A DNA stretch of 36,090 bases from an uncultured Planctomycetales bacterium. Its GTDB lineage: Bacteria > Planctomycetota > Planctomycetia > Isosphaerales > Isosphaeraceae. The position numbers and the translations under genes were made by a program. This document shows positions 22,578 through 30,317 of the stretch, piece by piece (position 1 is the stretch's first letter; every line of letters starts with the position of its first letter). The stretch covers positions 1-36,090 of the forward strand of contig CALCIB010000028.1 of the NCBI GenBank assembly GCA_937907525.1. Reading direction: 5' to 3'. The notes beneath the pieces are model-generated. The model did no database searches. It was not told the origin of the DNA and worked only from the letters and a program-made list of their open reading frames with translations.

Positions 22578-23276
22578 TCACGCCAGGTCGAACAACATGA
22601 CCTCGGCGGGGCCCCGGGCCCGAATCGAGATCCCGGGCTCGCCGCCGACGGCCGCGCCGTCGCCGGCGTTCAGGGTCGCGCCGTCCAGGGCGACGACGCC
22701 CCTGACGACTTGCAGCCAGGCGTGGCGCTCCGGAGCGATCTCGCGGGCAAGTTCCGCGCCGGCGTCGAGATTCGCCAGCAGGATCGAGGCGTCCTGGTGG
22801 ATCGAGAGCGAGCCGTCGCGGCCGTCCGGCGAGACGACCACTTGCCAGACGTTCCTCCGCTCGGCCTCCGGGAACGCCTTTTGATCGTAACGCGGGTCCA
22901 GTCCCGATCGCTCGGGCCGCAGCCAGATCTGGTAGAGGTGGACCGGATCGGCCGTCGAGGCGTTGCGCTCGGAGTGCATGACCCCCCGGCCGGCCGACAT
23001 GACCTGGACCTCGCCCGACCCCAGGGTCGAGACGTTGTCCATGCTGTCGCCGTGTTCCAACGCCCCCTCCAGGACGTAGGTGACGATCTCCATGTCCCGG
23101 TGCCCGTGACGGCCGAAACCCCGCCCCGGCTGGATCACGTCCTCGTTCACGACCCGAAGGGCGCGGAAACCCATGTGCTCGGGATCGTGATACGTGTCGA
23201 ACGAAAACGTGTGCGCGGTCTTCAGCCAGCCGTGGTCGGCCCCGCCGCGCTCGTCGGATCTTCGAATCGTAATCAT
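22578..23276 (-). CDS. Pirin-family protein (quercetinase-like bicupin)
   Basis: A 232-residue bicupin. The metal ligands of pirin are conserved: His57 and His59 in FGRHGHRDMEIVTYVLEG, and His101 and Glu103 in GVMHSERN, at nearly the same positions as in human pirin. Bacterial members such as YhhW oxidise quercetin, and others are redox or electrophile-stress proteins. MITIRRSDERGGADHGWL is the usual N-terminus. Two ATGs are adjacent (23279 and 23276); GAGG four and seven bases away favours the second, which also fits the family. The gene belongs with MarR and DoxX. A TATAAT lies at 23475-23480 on the far side of repeats R6/R7, so its leader may carry those hairpins. Confidence 0.92.
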   Translation of the reverse strand: MITIRRSDERGGADHGWLKTAHTFSFDTYHDPEHMGFRALRVVNEDVIQPGRGFGRHGHRDMEIVTYVLEGALEHGDSMDNVSTLGSGEVQVMSAGRGVMHSERNASTADPVHLYQIWLRPERSGLDPRYDQKAFPEAERRNVWQVVVSPDGRDGSLSIHQDASILLANLDAGAELAREIAPERHAWLQVVRGVVALDGATLNAGDGAAVGGEPGISIRARGPAEVMLFDLA

Positions 23277-23350
23277 CATTGGACCTCGTGAGTTGAGAAG
23301 GGGAAACGATCCAGCAACGCTTTGTCGAAAAACCATCGCGAGCAAGCGCG

Positions 23351-23404
23351 TAATCCCTTCTCCCCTTGTGGGAGAAGGCGCCCCGAAGGGGCGGATGAGG
23401 GGTG
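23351..23404 (+). repeat. Dispersed two-hairpin palindromic repeat, copy R6
   Basis: A full copy with long hairpin CCTTCTCCC/GGGAGAAGG, short hairpin GCCCC-GAA-GGGGC, and GGATGAGGGG tail. It matches copy R9 at 36017-36070 over 54 bases with one difference, although they lie more than 12 kb apart. Confidence 0.9.
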
Positions 23405-23427
23405 ACATGGCGGAAAGCCTGGGGATT

Positions 23428-23478
23428 ACCCCTCATCCGGCCTTCGGCCACCTTCTCCCACAAGGGGAGAAGGGATTA
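23428..23478 (-). repeat. Dispersed two-hairpin palindromic repeat, copy R7 (inverted relative to R6)
   Basis: The same unit on the opposite strand: tail, short hairpin GGCC-GAA-GGCC, then the long hairpin. With R6 it forms an inverted pair separated by 23 bases, able to fold into one long cruciform or RNA hairpin between the pirin and MarR genes. Confidence 0.9.
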
Positions 23479-23480
23479 TA
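23475..23480 (-). promoter_or_regulatory. Candidate -10 element for the pirin-DoxX transcript
   Basis: TATAAT on the minus strand sits in an AT-rich patch at the edge of repeat R7. The corresponding -35 is poor, so this is only a suggestion; if used, the R6/R7 inverted pair would be transcribed in the pirin leader. Confidence 0.3.
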
Positions 23481-23535
23481 TGTATTGTCATGGCTTTGGA
23501 ATTTTGATGAATCGACAATGAATCGTCCACGTCCC

Positions 23536-24012
23536 CTACGGCCCCTCCAACGGCTCCCGGACGCGATCGAGCAACCGGACCAGGGTCGCCAGGTCGCTTG
23601 GGGAGAGCCCGGCGAAGAGGGCCGTCCTCAACTCGGCCATCGGCCCGTCCAGACCCGTCAGGACGTCCGCCGCCCTGGGCCCCAGCACGACGAAGATCAC
23701 CCGGCGGTCGCGCTCGCAGCGCTCGCGGCGGACGAGTTCCAGCTTCTCCAGGCGGTCGATGAGCCCGGTGATGCCGGGGGTCTCCGTCAACATCGACTGG
23801 GCGACCTCCAGGATCGGCGTCGGCCGTCCCAACCCCCGGAGGATCCGCAGCACGTTGTATTGCGCGGGCGTCAGGCCGTGCTCCTTGAGCAGCCTCGCCA
23901 CCCGCGCCTGCATCCGATCCGCCGTCCGCGCCAAACCCAGCAGCGCCTCCTCCTGCTTGGTCTCGAACGGCTCTCGCTTGCCGATCCGCCGCCCCAGATC
24001 GCTCCCCATCAT
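23536..24012 (-). CDS. MarR-family transcriptional regulator
   Basis: A 158-residue winged-helix repressor of the MarR group. LARTADRMQARVARLLKEHG starts the dimerisation helices; LTPAQYNVLRILRGLG leads into the helix-turn-helix TPILEVAQSMLTETPGITGL with recognition helix near IDRLEKLELV; and RRERCERDRRVIFVVL is the wing with its conserved Arg-Asp-Arg. Such proteins dissociate from DNA when they bind phenolic or oxidant ligands. The start is one of two adjacent ATGs (24012 or 24009) after an AAGGGGGG ribosome-binding site. Its own promoter overlaps a TAATT...AATTA palindrome, consistent with autorepression. The downstream pirin and DoxX genes are probable targets. Confidence 0.93.
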   Translation of the reverse strand: MMGSDLGRRIGKREPFETKQEEALLGLARTADRMQARVARLLKEHGLTPAQYNVLRILRGLGRPTPILEVAQSMLTETPGITGLIDRLEKLELVRRERCERDRRVIFVVLGPRAADVLTGLDGPMAELRTALFAGLSPSDLATLVRLLDRVREPLEGP

Positions 24013-24039
24013 CGGCCCCCCCTTCGCTCGACCTGATGA

Positions 24040-24069
24040 TAATTTACACGTCAACTAATTAAAGGTCAA
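24040..24069 (-). promoter_or_regulatory. marR promoter overlapping a palindromic operator candidate
   Basis: On the minus strand TTGACC (24064-24069) and TAAATT (24041-24046) are 17 bases apart. The interval 24040-24061 is a palindrome with perfect arms TAATT and AATTA around 12 bases, lying across the -10 and spacer. The AT-rich character stands out from flanking GC-rich DNA. MarR autorepression at this site is inferred from the overlap and from how MarR proteins generally work. Confidence 0.65.
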
Positions 24070-24472
24070 GGGTTCGGGGTCGGATTTCGCTCGCGCCCCG
24101 GATCGGCGACGGCGACGAGGGGCGCGATCGCCGCGGGATAACGGCGGGCCAGTTCGCCGCCGACCGCGAACTCCGATTGCCGCGTCGTCAACGCGAACCT
24201 GGCGGGATTGTCGAGCCGTTCCCCCCCCGCCCCGCCGTTCGTTTTCCAAGTCGAGGAGTCCTCTTCCCCCTTGAGATCCGCGGCAAGTTTCGGGGGCCGT
24301 CTCGGTACGCCTCGACGGTCGTAATCGGATCGCCAGGTTAAATCGATAGGCAATCCAGGGGGCGATTCGGAGGCCATGAGAATTGGAAGCGTAGGGCTGT
24401 TCCACGGGACTTCGGGAGGGTATAGAATGCTAATGATTCTTTGTGCGCCGTCACCGCGAAGCGGCATGGATC
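24070..24472. other. Gene-free divergent interval between marR and the 24473 module
   Basis: About 400 bases separate the marR promoter from the start of the next gene. Minus-strand open frames cross it, one with a protein-like tail (RLDNPARFALTTRQSEFAV), but I see no good start and cannot name a family, so it could be a decayed gene remnant. TATAGAAT at 24421-24428 is a candidate -10 for the plus-strand module, with a weak TTCCAC 17 bases upstream of TAGAAT. Confidence 0.45.
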
Positions 24473-25597
24473 ATGAATATCGACGACTTCCTCACCCCCA
24501 GGCTGGTCGGAAAGCGGTTCGAATCACATTCGATCCCGCTGGAACTCCTCGGCGATTTGGCCGTTCTCGAGGCGATGATCAAGGAAGCCGCCAAGTGGCT
24601 GTATATGAGGGAACATTCCGGCCGCGAGCGGGCCCCCAGGAAGTTCGCCGACGGCCTTAGCCTCACGCTCACGGCGGTCGAGGAAGGGAGCGCCGTCGCG
24701 AAGATCACCCTGGTCGCGACCTCCGCGGGTTTTTTCCCTCCCGCGGAGGCGACCTACCTGGAGCAGGCCAGGGACGCGGTCGTCGCCTCCATCGCGGCGG
24801 CCTCGGAGAACGAATCGCCGAGCGAGCATCTCCCTCCGAAGATCCTCGCCTATTTCGACCGGATGGGAAGGAGCCTGCGGAACGACGAGGCGATCGAGTT
24901 CCCGTCCCCCCTGGCGGGAAGACCGGCTCGTCTCACCAAGCCCGTCCGCCTCCGTTTGCTCAAGGCGGCGGAAGCGACCGAACGTACGGAAGAGATTCGC
25001 GTCCGGGGGGCCGTTCACGACCTCAATCAGGAAACCATGAAATTCGAGATGAGGTTGTCGGACGGGAGCAAGGTTTCCGGTCCCGTTGACCGGCAACAGT
25101 TCGACTATTTCATGGAAGCCTTCAACGAATACAAGAACGGAATCAAGGTTCTTCTGCAAGGAGTGGGGAAATATAATCGCGCCGATCGACTCCAAGCGGT
25201 CGAATCGGTCGAGCAAGTCACGGTCTTGGACCCGCTCGACTTCCAGTCGCAGATCGACGACCTGCGGACGCTCAAGGACGGCTGGTACGATGGGTTGGGG
25301 ATCGCTCCCTCGCCCGAAGGGCTGAATTGGTTGTGCGCGGAGTTCGGTGAACGATACTCCGACACGCTTCCGTCGCCCTACGTTTACCCCGTCGTCGAGG
25401 GGGGCGTGCGTCTTGAGTGGCCGATCGGGCGGTGGGACGTCTCGCTGGAAATCGATCTCCGCGAACGGATCGGCGAATGGCACGCCTTGCACCTGGACAC
25501 GGACGAGGAGGAGTCGAAACGCCTGGTCCTGGGTTCCAGGGCTGATTGGGACTGGATGACGGGTCGGATCCAAGCCCTGAGCGGAGTCGATTCGTGA
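24473..25597 (+). CDS. Unknown protein, first gene of a coupled two-gene module
   Basis: A 374-residue soluble protein with no family I can name with certainty. Three parts are visible. The first (about 1-130) opens with HSIPLELLGDLAVLEAMIKEAAKWLY and EGSAVAKITLVA, a pattern I have met in other uncharacterised accessory proteins. A middle beta-rich part (about 155-245) reads IRVRGAVHDLNQETMKFEMR and GSKVSGPVD, like a small barrel. The C-terminal part (about 258-365) has LRTLKDGWYDGLGIAPSPEG and YVYPVVEGGVRLEWPIG, resembling a widespread small domain with a 'L..GWdG.g..PS' start. The ATG at 24473 is used although its ribosome-binding site is weak; a GTG at 24443 is possible. Its stop overlaps the next gene's GTG start, so the two products are made together. 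Confidence 0.7.
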   Translation: MNIDDFLTPRLVGKRFESHSIPLELLGDLAVLEAMIKEAAKWLYMREHSGRERAPRKFADGLSLTLTAVEEGSAVAKITLVATSAGFFPPAEATYLEQARDAVVASIAAASENESPSEHLPPKILAYFDRMGRSLRNDEAIEFPSPLAGRPARLTKPVRLRLLKAAEATERTEEIRVRGAVHDLNQETMKFEMRLSDGSKVSGPVDRQQFDYFMEAFNEYKNGIKVLLQGVGKYNRADRLQAVESVEQVTVLDPLDFQSQIDDLRTLKDGWYDGLGIAPSPEGLNWLCAEFGERYSDTLPSPYVYPVVEGGVRLEWPIGRWDVSLEIDLRERIGEWHALHLDTDEEESKRLVLGSRADWDWMTGRIQALSGVDS

Positions 25598-25962
25598 ACG
25601 AGGCGACCCTTCTTCTCCGGCGGATTCATCCATCATTCATCAAGCTTGGACGGCCGACGTCCGCCGCCTTCCGACCCACGCCGAAAGACCAGTGCGAGTT
25701 GTCCGTTTACGATGGAGACATGATCGCCCCCGCCGCGGCTTACGCGCATTACCGCGGCATGAACCACGAATCCGCGGGCGTCATGGCCGTCACGGTTTCC
25801 GAGTGCGCCGCCCTTGAGCTTCCAGTTCGATCGGACCCCGAGCCGTTCCCCGAACATGCGGTGATCGACTTCCAGGCGCTCGGCGGCGGCCAGCGCGAGA
25901 AGAAGGGTAAGCAGTTGAGAGACCGCGCGGAGCGGCGCGGTTGGTTGTACGAAGCCGAGTGA
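25594..25962 (+). CDS. Unknown protein, second gene of the coupled module
   Basis: A 122-residue soluble protein starting at a GTG that overlaps the TGA of the upstream gene (GTGA), the clearest sign of translational coupling. It is rich in short conserved-looking motifs: RRIHPSFIKLGRPTSAAFRPTPKD near the N-terminus (quoted loosely, residues 8-31), LSVYDGDMI, SAGVMAVTVSEC, and PFPEHAVIDF, ending in a basic helix (GQREKKGKQLRDRAERRGWLY). I recall similar proteins as uncharacterised partners in other bacteria but cannot assign a function. Conserved His, Asp, Glu and Cys residues would allow an enzyme, but no known active site is evident. The compact two-gene layout recalls toxin-antitoxin or small defence modules; that is a hypothesis. 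Confidence 0.75.
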   Translation: MNEATLLLRRIHPSFIKLGRPTSAAFRPTPKDQCELSVYDGDMIAPAAAYAHYRGMNHESAGVMAVTVSECAALELPVRSDPEPFPEHAVIDFQALGGGQREKKGKQLRDRAERRGWLYEAE

Positions 25963-25995
25963 CGTCAACGTCTCGGATCGATCCTCGCCGCCCGG

Positions 25996-26025
25996 TTGCG
26001 GCGTGTTTGACGACGGTTGTACAAT
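25996..26025 (+). promoter_or_regulatory. Predicted promoter of the PVC heme-protein gene
   Basis: TTGCGG at 25996-26001 and TACAAT at 26020-26025 are 18 bases apart, placing the start near 26032, about 50 bases before the ATG at 26081. Confidence 0.45.
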
Positions 26026-26080
26026 CGCCGCCGTTTCGGGTCGCGCGGTCCTCATGAAGTTCATCGAAACGGGACGCCCC

Positions 26081-29000
26081 ATGGCTTCGATCCTCTCCCC
26101 CCGGACGTTTCGCCCGTGGTCGCTCGCGGCGCTGGCGTTTTTCGGCCTCGCGATCCCGACCTTCGCGGAGATGCCGGAAGTCCCCGACGGCTTCAAGATC
26201 CGGCTGGTGGCGGCGGTGCCGGCGGTCTCCTACCCCAGCCAGGTCGCGACGGCCCCCGACGGCTCGCTGTTCGTCGGCGAGGACCCCATGGACCAGGTCG
26301 GCCCGGCCGACAAGCCCATCGACCGGATCGTCGTCTTCAAGCCCGGCGCGCCCGAGCCGATCGTCTTCGCCGAGGGGCTCAACGCGATCTTCGGCATGCT
26401 CTGGCATGAAGGCGCGCTCTACGTCATGAACATGCCCAACCTGACGGTCCTCCGCGACACGGACGGCGACGGCGAGGCCGATCAACGAACCGAACTGTTC
26501 ACCGACATGGGCGTCCCCGCCGGCGCGCCCAACATGCTCAACGACCACATCGTCTCCGGCATCCAGATCGGCATGGACGGTCGTCTGTACATATCCGTCG
26601 GCGACAAGGGCGTCCCCAAGGCCACCGGGCCCGACGGCCGGACGATTCAACTCCGAGGCGGCGGGATCGTCCGCTGCCGCCCCGACGGCCGCGAGCTTGA
26701 GATCCACTCCCGCGGCACCCGCAACCACCTGGAGCCGAACCTCGACGCCCGCGACCAACTCTTCACCTACGACAACACCGACGACGGCCTGGGCTGGTGG
26801 ACCCGCGTCGAACACCACGTGGACGGCGGCTACTTCGGCTACCCCTTCGACTACCACGACCGCAAGGACAAGATCCTCCCCCCCCTGGCCGATTACGGCG
26901 GCGGCTCCCCCTGCGGCGGGATCGTCTACGAGGAGGACGCCTGGCCCGAGCAATATCGCGGCCTCGCCCTCTGGACCGAGTGGGGCCAGCGCGTCGTCCG
27001 CGGCTTCCGCTTCAAGCCCAGGGGCGCCGGCTTCGAGATCGCCGACGTCGTCGACTTCGTGAAGCCCGGCGAGGTCGAGAACTTCCGACCCCTCGACCTG
27101 GCCCTCTCCCACGACGGCCAAACCCTCTACGTCGCCGACTGGTCGATGGGAGGCTGGGGCGAGAAGAAGCAGAACCTCGGCCGTGTCTACGCCGTGACTT
27201 ACGAAGGCCCTCCCGTCGAACGTAAACCCCGCGGCGCCGACTCCGACCCGACGCCCGCCCAGATCGCCGCCCTCGACCACCCCGCCCGCGGCGAACGCCT
27301 CCGCGCCCAACGCGAGTTGGTCCGCCGCGGCGATCAGGCGCTCGACGCCGTCGTCGCGGCCCTCGCCGATCCCAAGACCCCCGAGGTCGCCCGCCGCCAC
27401 CTGGTCTGGACCGTCGTCGGCGTCGCCCCGCGCTCGCCGAAGGGGACTGCGGCCCTGACCGCGGCGCTCAAGGACTCCTCCGCCGACGTCCGCGCGCAGG
27501 CCGCGCGCGCCGTCGGGATGGAGTTCGACTCGTTCGACGTCGGCGACCTGGCCGCGCTCCTGGCCGACCCCGATCCGACGGTCAGGCTGCAAGCCCTGAT
27601 CGCGCTGGGGAGGCTGGGCGAGGCGTCGGCCGTCGCCGCGGTCGCGCCCCTGGTCGCCGAGCCGGACGTCTACCTGGCGTTCTCCGCCCGCGAGGCGCTG
27701 CGGCGGATCGGCGCCTGGGAAGAGGTCGCGGAACGGTTGAAGGCGGCCGACCCCAAGGTCCGCGCGGGCGTGCTGCTGACGATGGAGGACGTCTACGACG
27801 AGGCCGCCGTCAAGGCGCTCGCCGACTTCGCCGCCGGCGACGGCGAGCCGGCCGAGCGGGCCGCGGCGGTCGGGAACCTGGCGGCCGTGGCTCGAAAGGC
27901 CCCTCCCTGGGACGGCAAGTGGTGGGGGACGCAGCCGGCGAAGAGGGAGCCGCCGGCCAGGACCGTCGACTGGGACCAGACCCCCGCCGCGCTCGCCGCG
28001 GTTCGCGACCGGCTCGACGACGCCGACGCGGTCGTGAGGATCGCCGCCGCCGTCGCGGTCGTCGCGATCCATGACGAGGCGTCGAGGGAGGTCGTTCGAG
28101 CGAAGTTCGCCTCCGAGCGCGATCCCGACGCCCGCGCCGCGTTCGCCCGCGCCGTCGGCGGCCTGCGCGACCGCGACGCCCTGCCCGAACTCGCCGCGGC
28201 GATCCGGGATCCCGACGTCCCGGCCGTCGTCCGCGACGCCGCGCTTGGGGCGGTGGAGACGATGGGAGGCCGGGAGGCGGCCGACGTCCTGGTCGGCGTC
28301 CTGGACGACCCGGCGCTGAGCGACGACCGTCGCCGCGACGTGATCGCCGCCCTGGAGCGCGCGCCGGCCGACCTGGCGACGCCAGCCCTGGTCAAGGCGC
28401 TCGACAACCCCGCCGCCTCGGCCCGCCTCGCGGCCGTCGCCGCGTTGGCCTCGGTGTTGGGCCGCGAGAAGCCCGAGCGCGACGAAACGGCCCTCGTCGC
28501 GCTCCGCGCGCGGATCGACGATCCGGCCGTCGAGGTCCGCAAGGGGGCCGTGGAGGCGCTCGGCAAGCTCGCCGACGCCGCCAGCGTTCCGGCCCTGATC
28601 GCCGCGGCCGACCGCGACGACCTGCGGTTCGAGGCCGTCGCCGCGTTGGCCGAATCCCCCGTCGCCGAGGCGATCCCCGTTTATCTGTCCGCGCTCGGCG
28701 AGAAAAGCCCCACGCTTCGGAAGCGCGCGGCGACGGCCCTGGCGACGCTCAAGGACCAGGCCGCGCCCAGGCTCGACCAACTCGCCGCTCGTCATGAACT
28801 GCCCACCGCGGCGCTACCGGAGCTTCGCCAGGCGTTCGCGGAGCTGGCGTCGATCCAGTCGTGGAAGCTGGTCGGCCCGTTCGAGATGGACGCCCCGCCG
28901 CCGTTCCCGCTCGACGCCGCGATCGACCCGAACGCCGAGTTCGCCGGAGTCGACGACCGGAAGGCGTCGTGGCGCGAGGAACAGGCCCGCGACCGCCGCG

Positions 29001-29821
29001 GCCGGATGGACCTGGGCCGGATCTTCGGCCAGGACGCCGACCGGAGCGCCTTCGGCGTCGTCGACCTGGAAAGCCCCTCGGATCGCGCGGCGACCTTCGC
29101 CGTCGGCTCCGACGACACGCTCCGGGTCTGGGTCGACGGCGAGCAGGTCTTCGACTTCTCCAAGAACCGGGGATTCTCCCACGAGGCCGACCGCTTCGAC
29201 GTCCATTTGCGCAAGGGCGCGAACCGGATCGTGATCCGATGCGGCAACAAATCCGGGCCGTGGGCGTTCTCCGTCGCCGTCTCCGGCCCGCTCGACTACG
29301 CCTTCCTGAAGCCGCCCGCGGCCGGCTCGTTCGACCCCGAGGCGTACCGCGCCCAGGCGGCCGAGGGGGGCGGCGACCCGGAGAAGGGGAAGGCGCTCTT
29401 TCACGACCTGAACGGCCTGGCCTGCGTGAAGTGCCACGCCGTCGCCCCCGGCGGCGCGACGGTCGGCCCGGAACTGTCGAGCGTCGGCGCCAAGTACGCC
29501 CGCGACGAACTGGTCGACTCGATCCTGTTCCCATCGGCCAAGATCAGCAGCGGCTACGAATCGATCGTCCTGGCCACCGACGACGGCCGGACCTTCTCCG
29601 GCGTCCTCAAGAGCGAGACCCCCGAGGCCGTCGAGATCCAGGACGCCGACGCCAGGACGATCCGAATCCCCGCCGACGAGATCGAACAGCGCCGCAAGGC
29701 CGACGTCTCCATCATGCCCGCCGGGTTGGCCGAGGGCCTGAAGCCCGCCGACTTCGCCGACCTGATCGCCTACCTGGAGAGCTTGAAGGACGCCAAGCCG
29801 GCCGACGCCCGGGAGCGATGA
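26081..29821 (+). CDS. PVC-type heme-binding protein: propeller, HEAT repeats, PA14-like domain, cytochrome c module
   Basis: A 1246-residue exported multidomain protein of the large PVC-type dehydrogenase/heme family. After a signal peptide (1-29, ending TFA) comes a sorbosone-dehydrogenase-like six-bladed propeller (about 35-385: PDGFKIRLVAAVPAVSYPSQ, APDGSLFVGED, RDTDGDGEAD, GIQIGMDGRLYISVGD). Then a long run of HEAT-like helical repeats (about 400-920), a PA14-like beta domain (about 930-1075: WKLVGPFEMDAPPPFPLD, VWVDGEQVFDFS), and a C-terminal cytochrome c-like module with heme motif CVKCH at 1115-1119 and a likely axial Met1212 in SIMPAGL. Such proteins are thought to oxidise sugars or sulfated glycans in the periplasm, passing electrons to the heme; the substrate is unknown. 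The ATG at 26081 gives a clean signal peptide. The gene is monocistronic with its own promoter. Confidence 0.92.
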   Translation: MASILSPRTFRPWSLAALAFFGLAIPTFAEMPEVPDGFKIRLVAAVPAVSYPSQVATAPDGSLFVGEDPMDQVGPADKPIDRIVVFKPGAPEPIVFAEGLNAIFGMLWHEGALYVMNMPNLTVLRDTDGDGEADQRTELFTDMGVPAGAPNMLNDHIVSGIQIGMDGRLYISVGDKGVPKATGPDGRTIQLRGGGIVRCRPDGRELEIHSRGTRNHLEPNLDARDQLFTYDNTDDGLGWWTRVEHHVDGGYFGYPFDYHDRKDKILPPLADYGGGSPCGGIVYEEDAWPEQYRGLALWTEWGQRVVRGFRFKPRGAGFEIADVVDFVKPGEVENFRPLDLALSHDGQTLYVADWSMGGWGEKKQNLGRVYAVTYEGPPVERKPRGADSDPTPAQIAALDHPARGERLRAQRELVRRGDQALDAVVAALADPKTPEVARRHLVWTVVGVAPRSPKGTAALTAALKDSSADVRAQAARAVGMEFDSFDVGDLAALLADPDPTVRLQALIALGRLGEASAVAAVAPLVAEPDVYLAFSAREALRRIGAWEEVAERLKAADPKVRAGVLLTMEDVYDEAAVKALADFAAGDGEPAERAAAVGNLAAVARKAPPWDGKWWGTQPAKREPPARTVDWDQTPAALAAVRDRLDDADAVVRIAAAVAVVAIHDEASREVVRAKFASERDPDARAAFARAVGGLRDRDALPELAAAIRDPDVPAVVRDAALGAVETMGGREAADVLVGVLDDPALSDDRRRDVIAALERAPADLATPALVKALDNPAASARLAAVAALASVLGREKPERDETALVALRARIDDPAVEVRKGAVEALGKLADAASVPALIAAADRDDLRFEAVAALAESPVAEAIPVYLSALGEKSPTLRKRAATALATLKDQAAPRLDQLAARHELPTAALPELRQAFAELASIQSWKLVGPFEMDAPPPFPLDAAIDPNAEFAGVDDRKASWREEQARDRRGRMDLGRIFGQDADRSAFGVVDLESPSDRAATFAVGSDDTLRVWVDGEQVFDFSKNRGFSHEADRFDVHLRKGANRIVIRCGNKSGPWAFSVAVSGPLDYAFLKPPAAGSFDPEAYRAQAAEGGGDPEKGKALFHDLNGLACVKCHAVAPGGATVGPELSSVGAKYARDELVDSILFPSAKISSGYESIVLATDDGRTFSGVLKSETPEAVEIQDADARTIRIPADEIEQRRKADVSIMPAGLAEGLKPADFADLIAYLESLKDAKPADARER

Positions 29822-29834
29822 TGAGGCGCGAGCC

Positions 29835-30308
29835 TCACACCGGCGCGAGTAGCTTCGCCAACGCCTGATACCATTCCTTGACTCGGTCGACGATCCCATC
29901 GACGGCGGTCGCGTCCAGGGGATGGAAATCTCCCTTCTCGTGGAACTCCAGCTTGGCGGAGTTCGCGCCCGCCACGGGCTCGGCCACCCAGGCGTAAAAC
30001 GCCTTGTTGTCGCGCACGTTCACGACGACGACGCATGACGGCAGATAGGGCGGCACGCCGTGGGTGGGGAAGAGTTGTGGGACGTCGCGCATCCATTCGG
30101 CCGGGTCGGACGCCAGGGTCCCCTTCACCTGGACCACGAAGATTCGGGTCGAGAGTTCGCCTTCCGCGCCGATCTCGACCAGGAATTCCGTCCGACCGTC
30201 TTCCTTTCGTTCGTGCCGGACGCGCACGTCCTTGCGCGAGGTCAGCAGCAGCCCGGCCAGCGCCTCGCTCCGCTCGGCTACGAACCAAGGTTCCTTCGCG
30301 TTCGACAT
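29835..30308 (-). CDS. DUF4365-like protein, second of a tandem pair
   Basis: A 157-residue protein resembling DUF4365, a PD-(D/E)xK nuclease-like fold common in bacterial accessory and defence loci. The putative core is FLVEIGAEGELS (Glu45) followed by FVVQVKGT with the QxK motif ending at Lys62, the typical end of the fold's third strand. After this it has a beta strand VVVVNVRDNKAFYAWV, matching the usual DUF4365 pattern. It lies nine bases after the other DUF4365-like gene on the same strand, so both are co-expressed, and it converges on the heme-protein gene with 13 bases between. Nuclease activity and target are not shown. Confidence 0.78.
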   Translation of the reverse strand: MSNAKEPWFVAERSEALAGLLLTSRKDVRVRHERKEDGRTEFLVEIGAEGELSTRIFVVQVKGTLASDPAEWMRDVPQLFPTHGVPPYLPSCVVVVNVRDNKAFYAWVAEPVAGANSAKLEFHEKGDFHPLDATAVDGIVDRVKEWYQALAKLLAPV

Positions 30309-30317
30309 GGTTGGTTC

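Noticed and set aside
23351..23478. The spaced palindromes as a possible CRISPR array
   Set aside because: There are only two copies here, in opposite orientation and with one spacer; CRISPR repeats are direct and regularly spaced, and no cas gene is present.
24066..24467. A minus-strand open frame of 133 codons between marR and the two-gene module, with a protein-like tail
   Set aside because: It lacks a credible ribosome-binding site and overlaps the marR promoter. I cannot name a family, so it is left as a possible decayed remnant only.
25790..28795. A 1001-codon minus-strand open frame
   Set aside because: It is antisense to the PVC heme protein and has no signal or recognisable domain; another GC-driven shadow.
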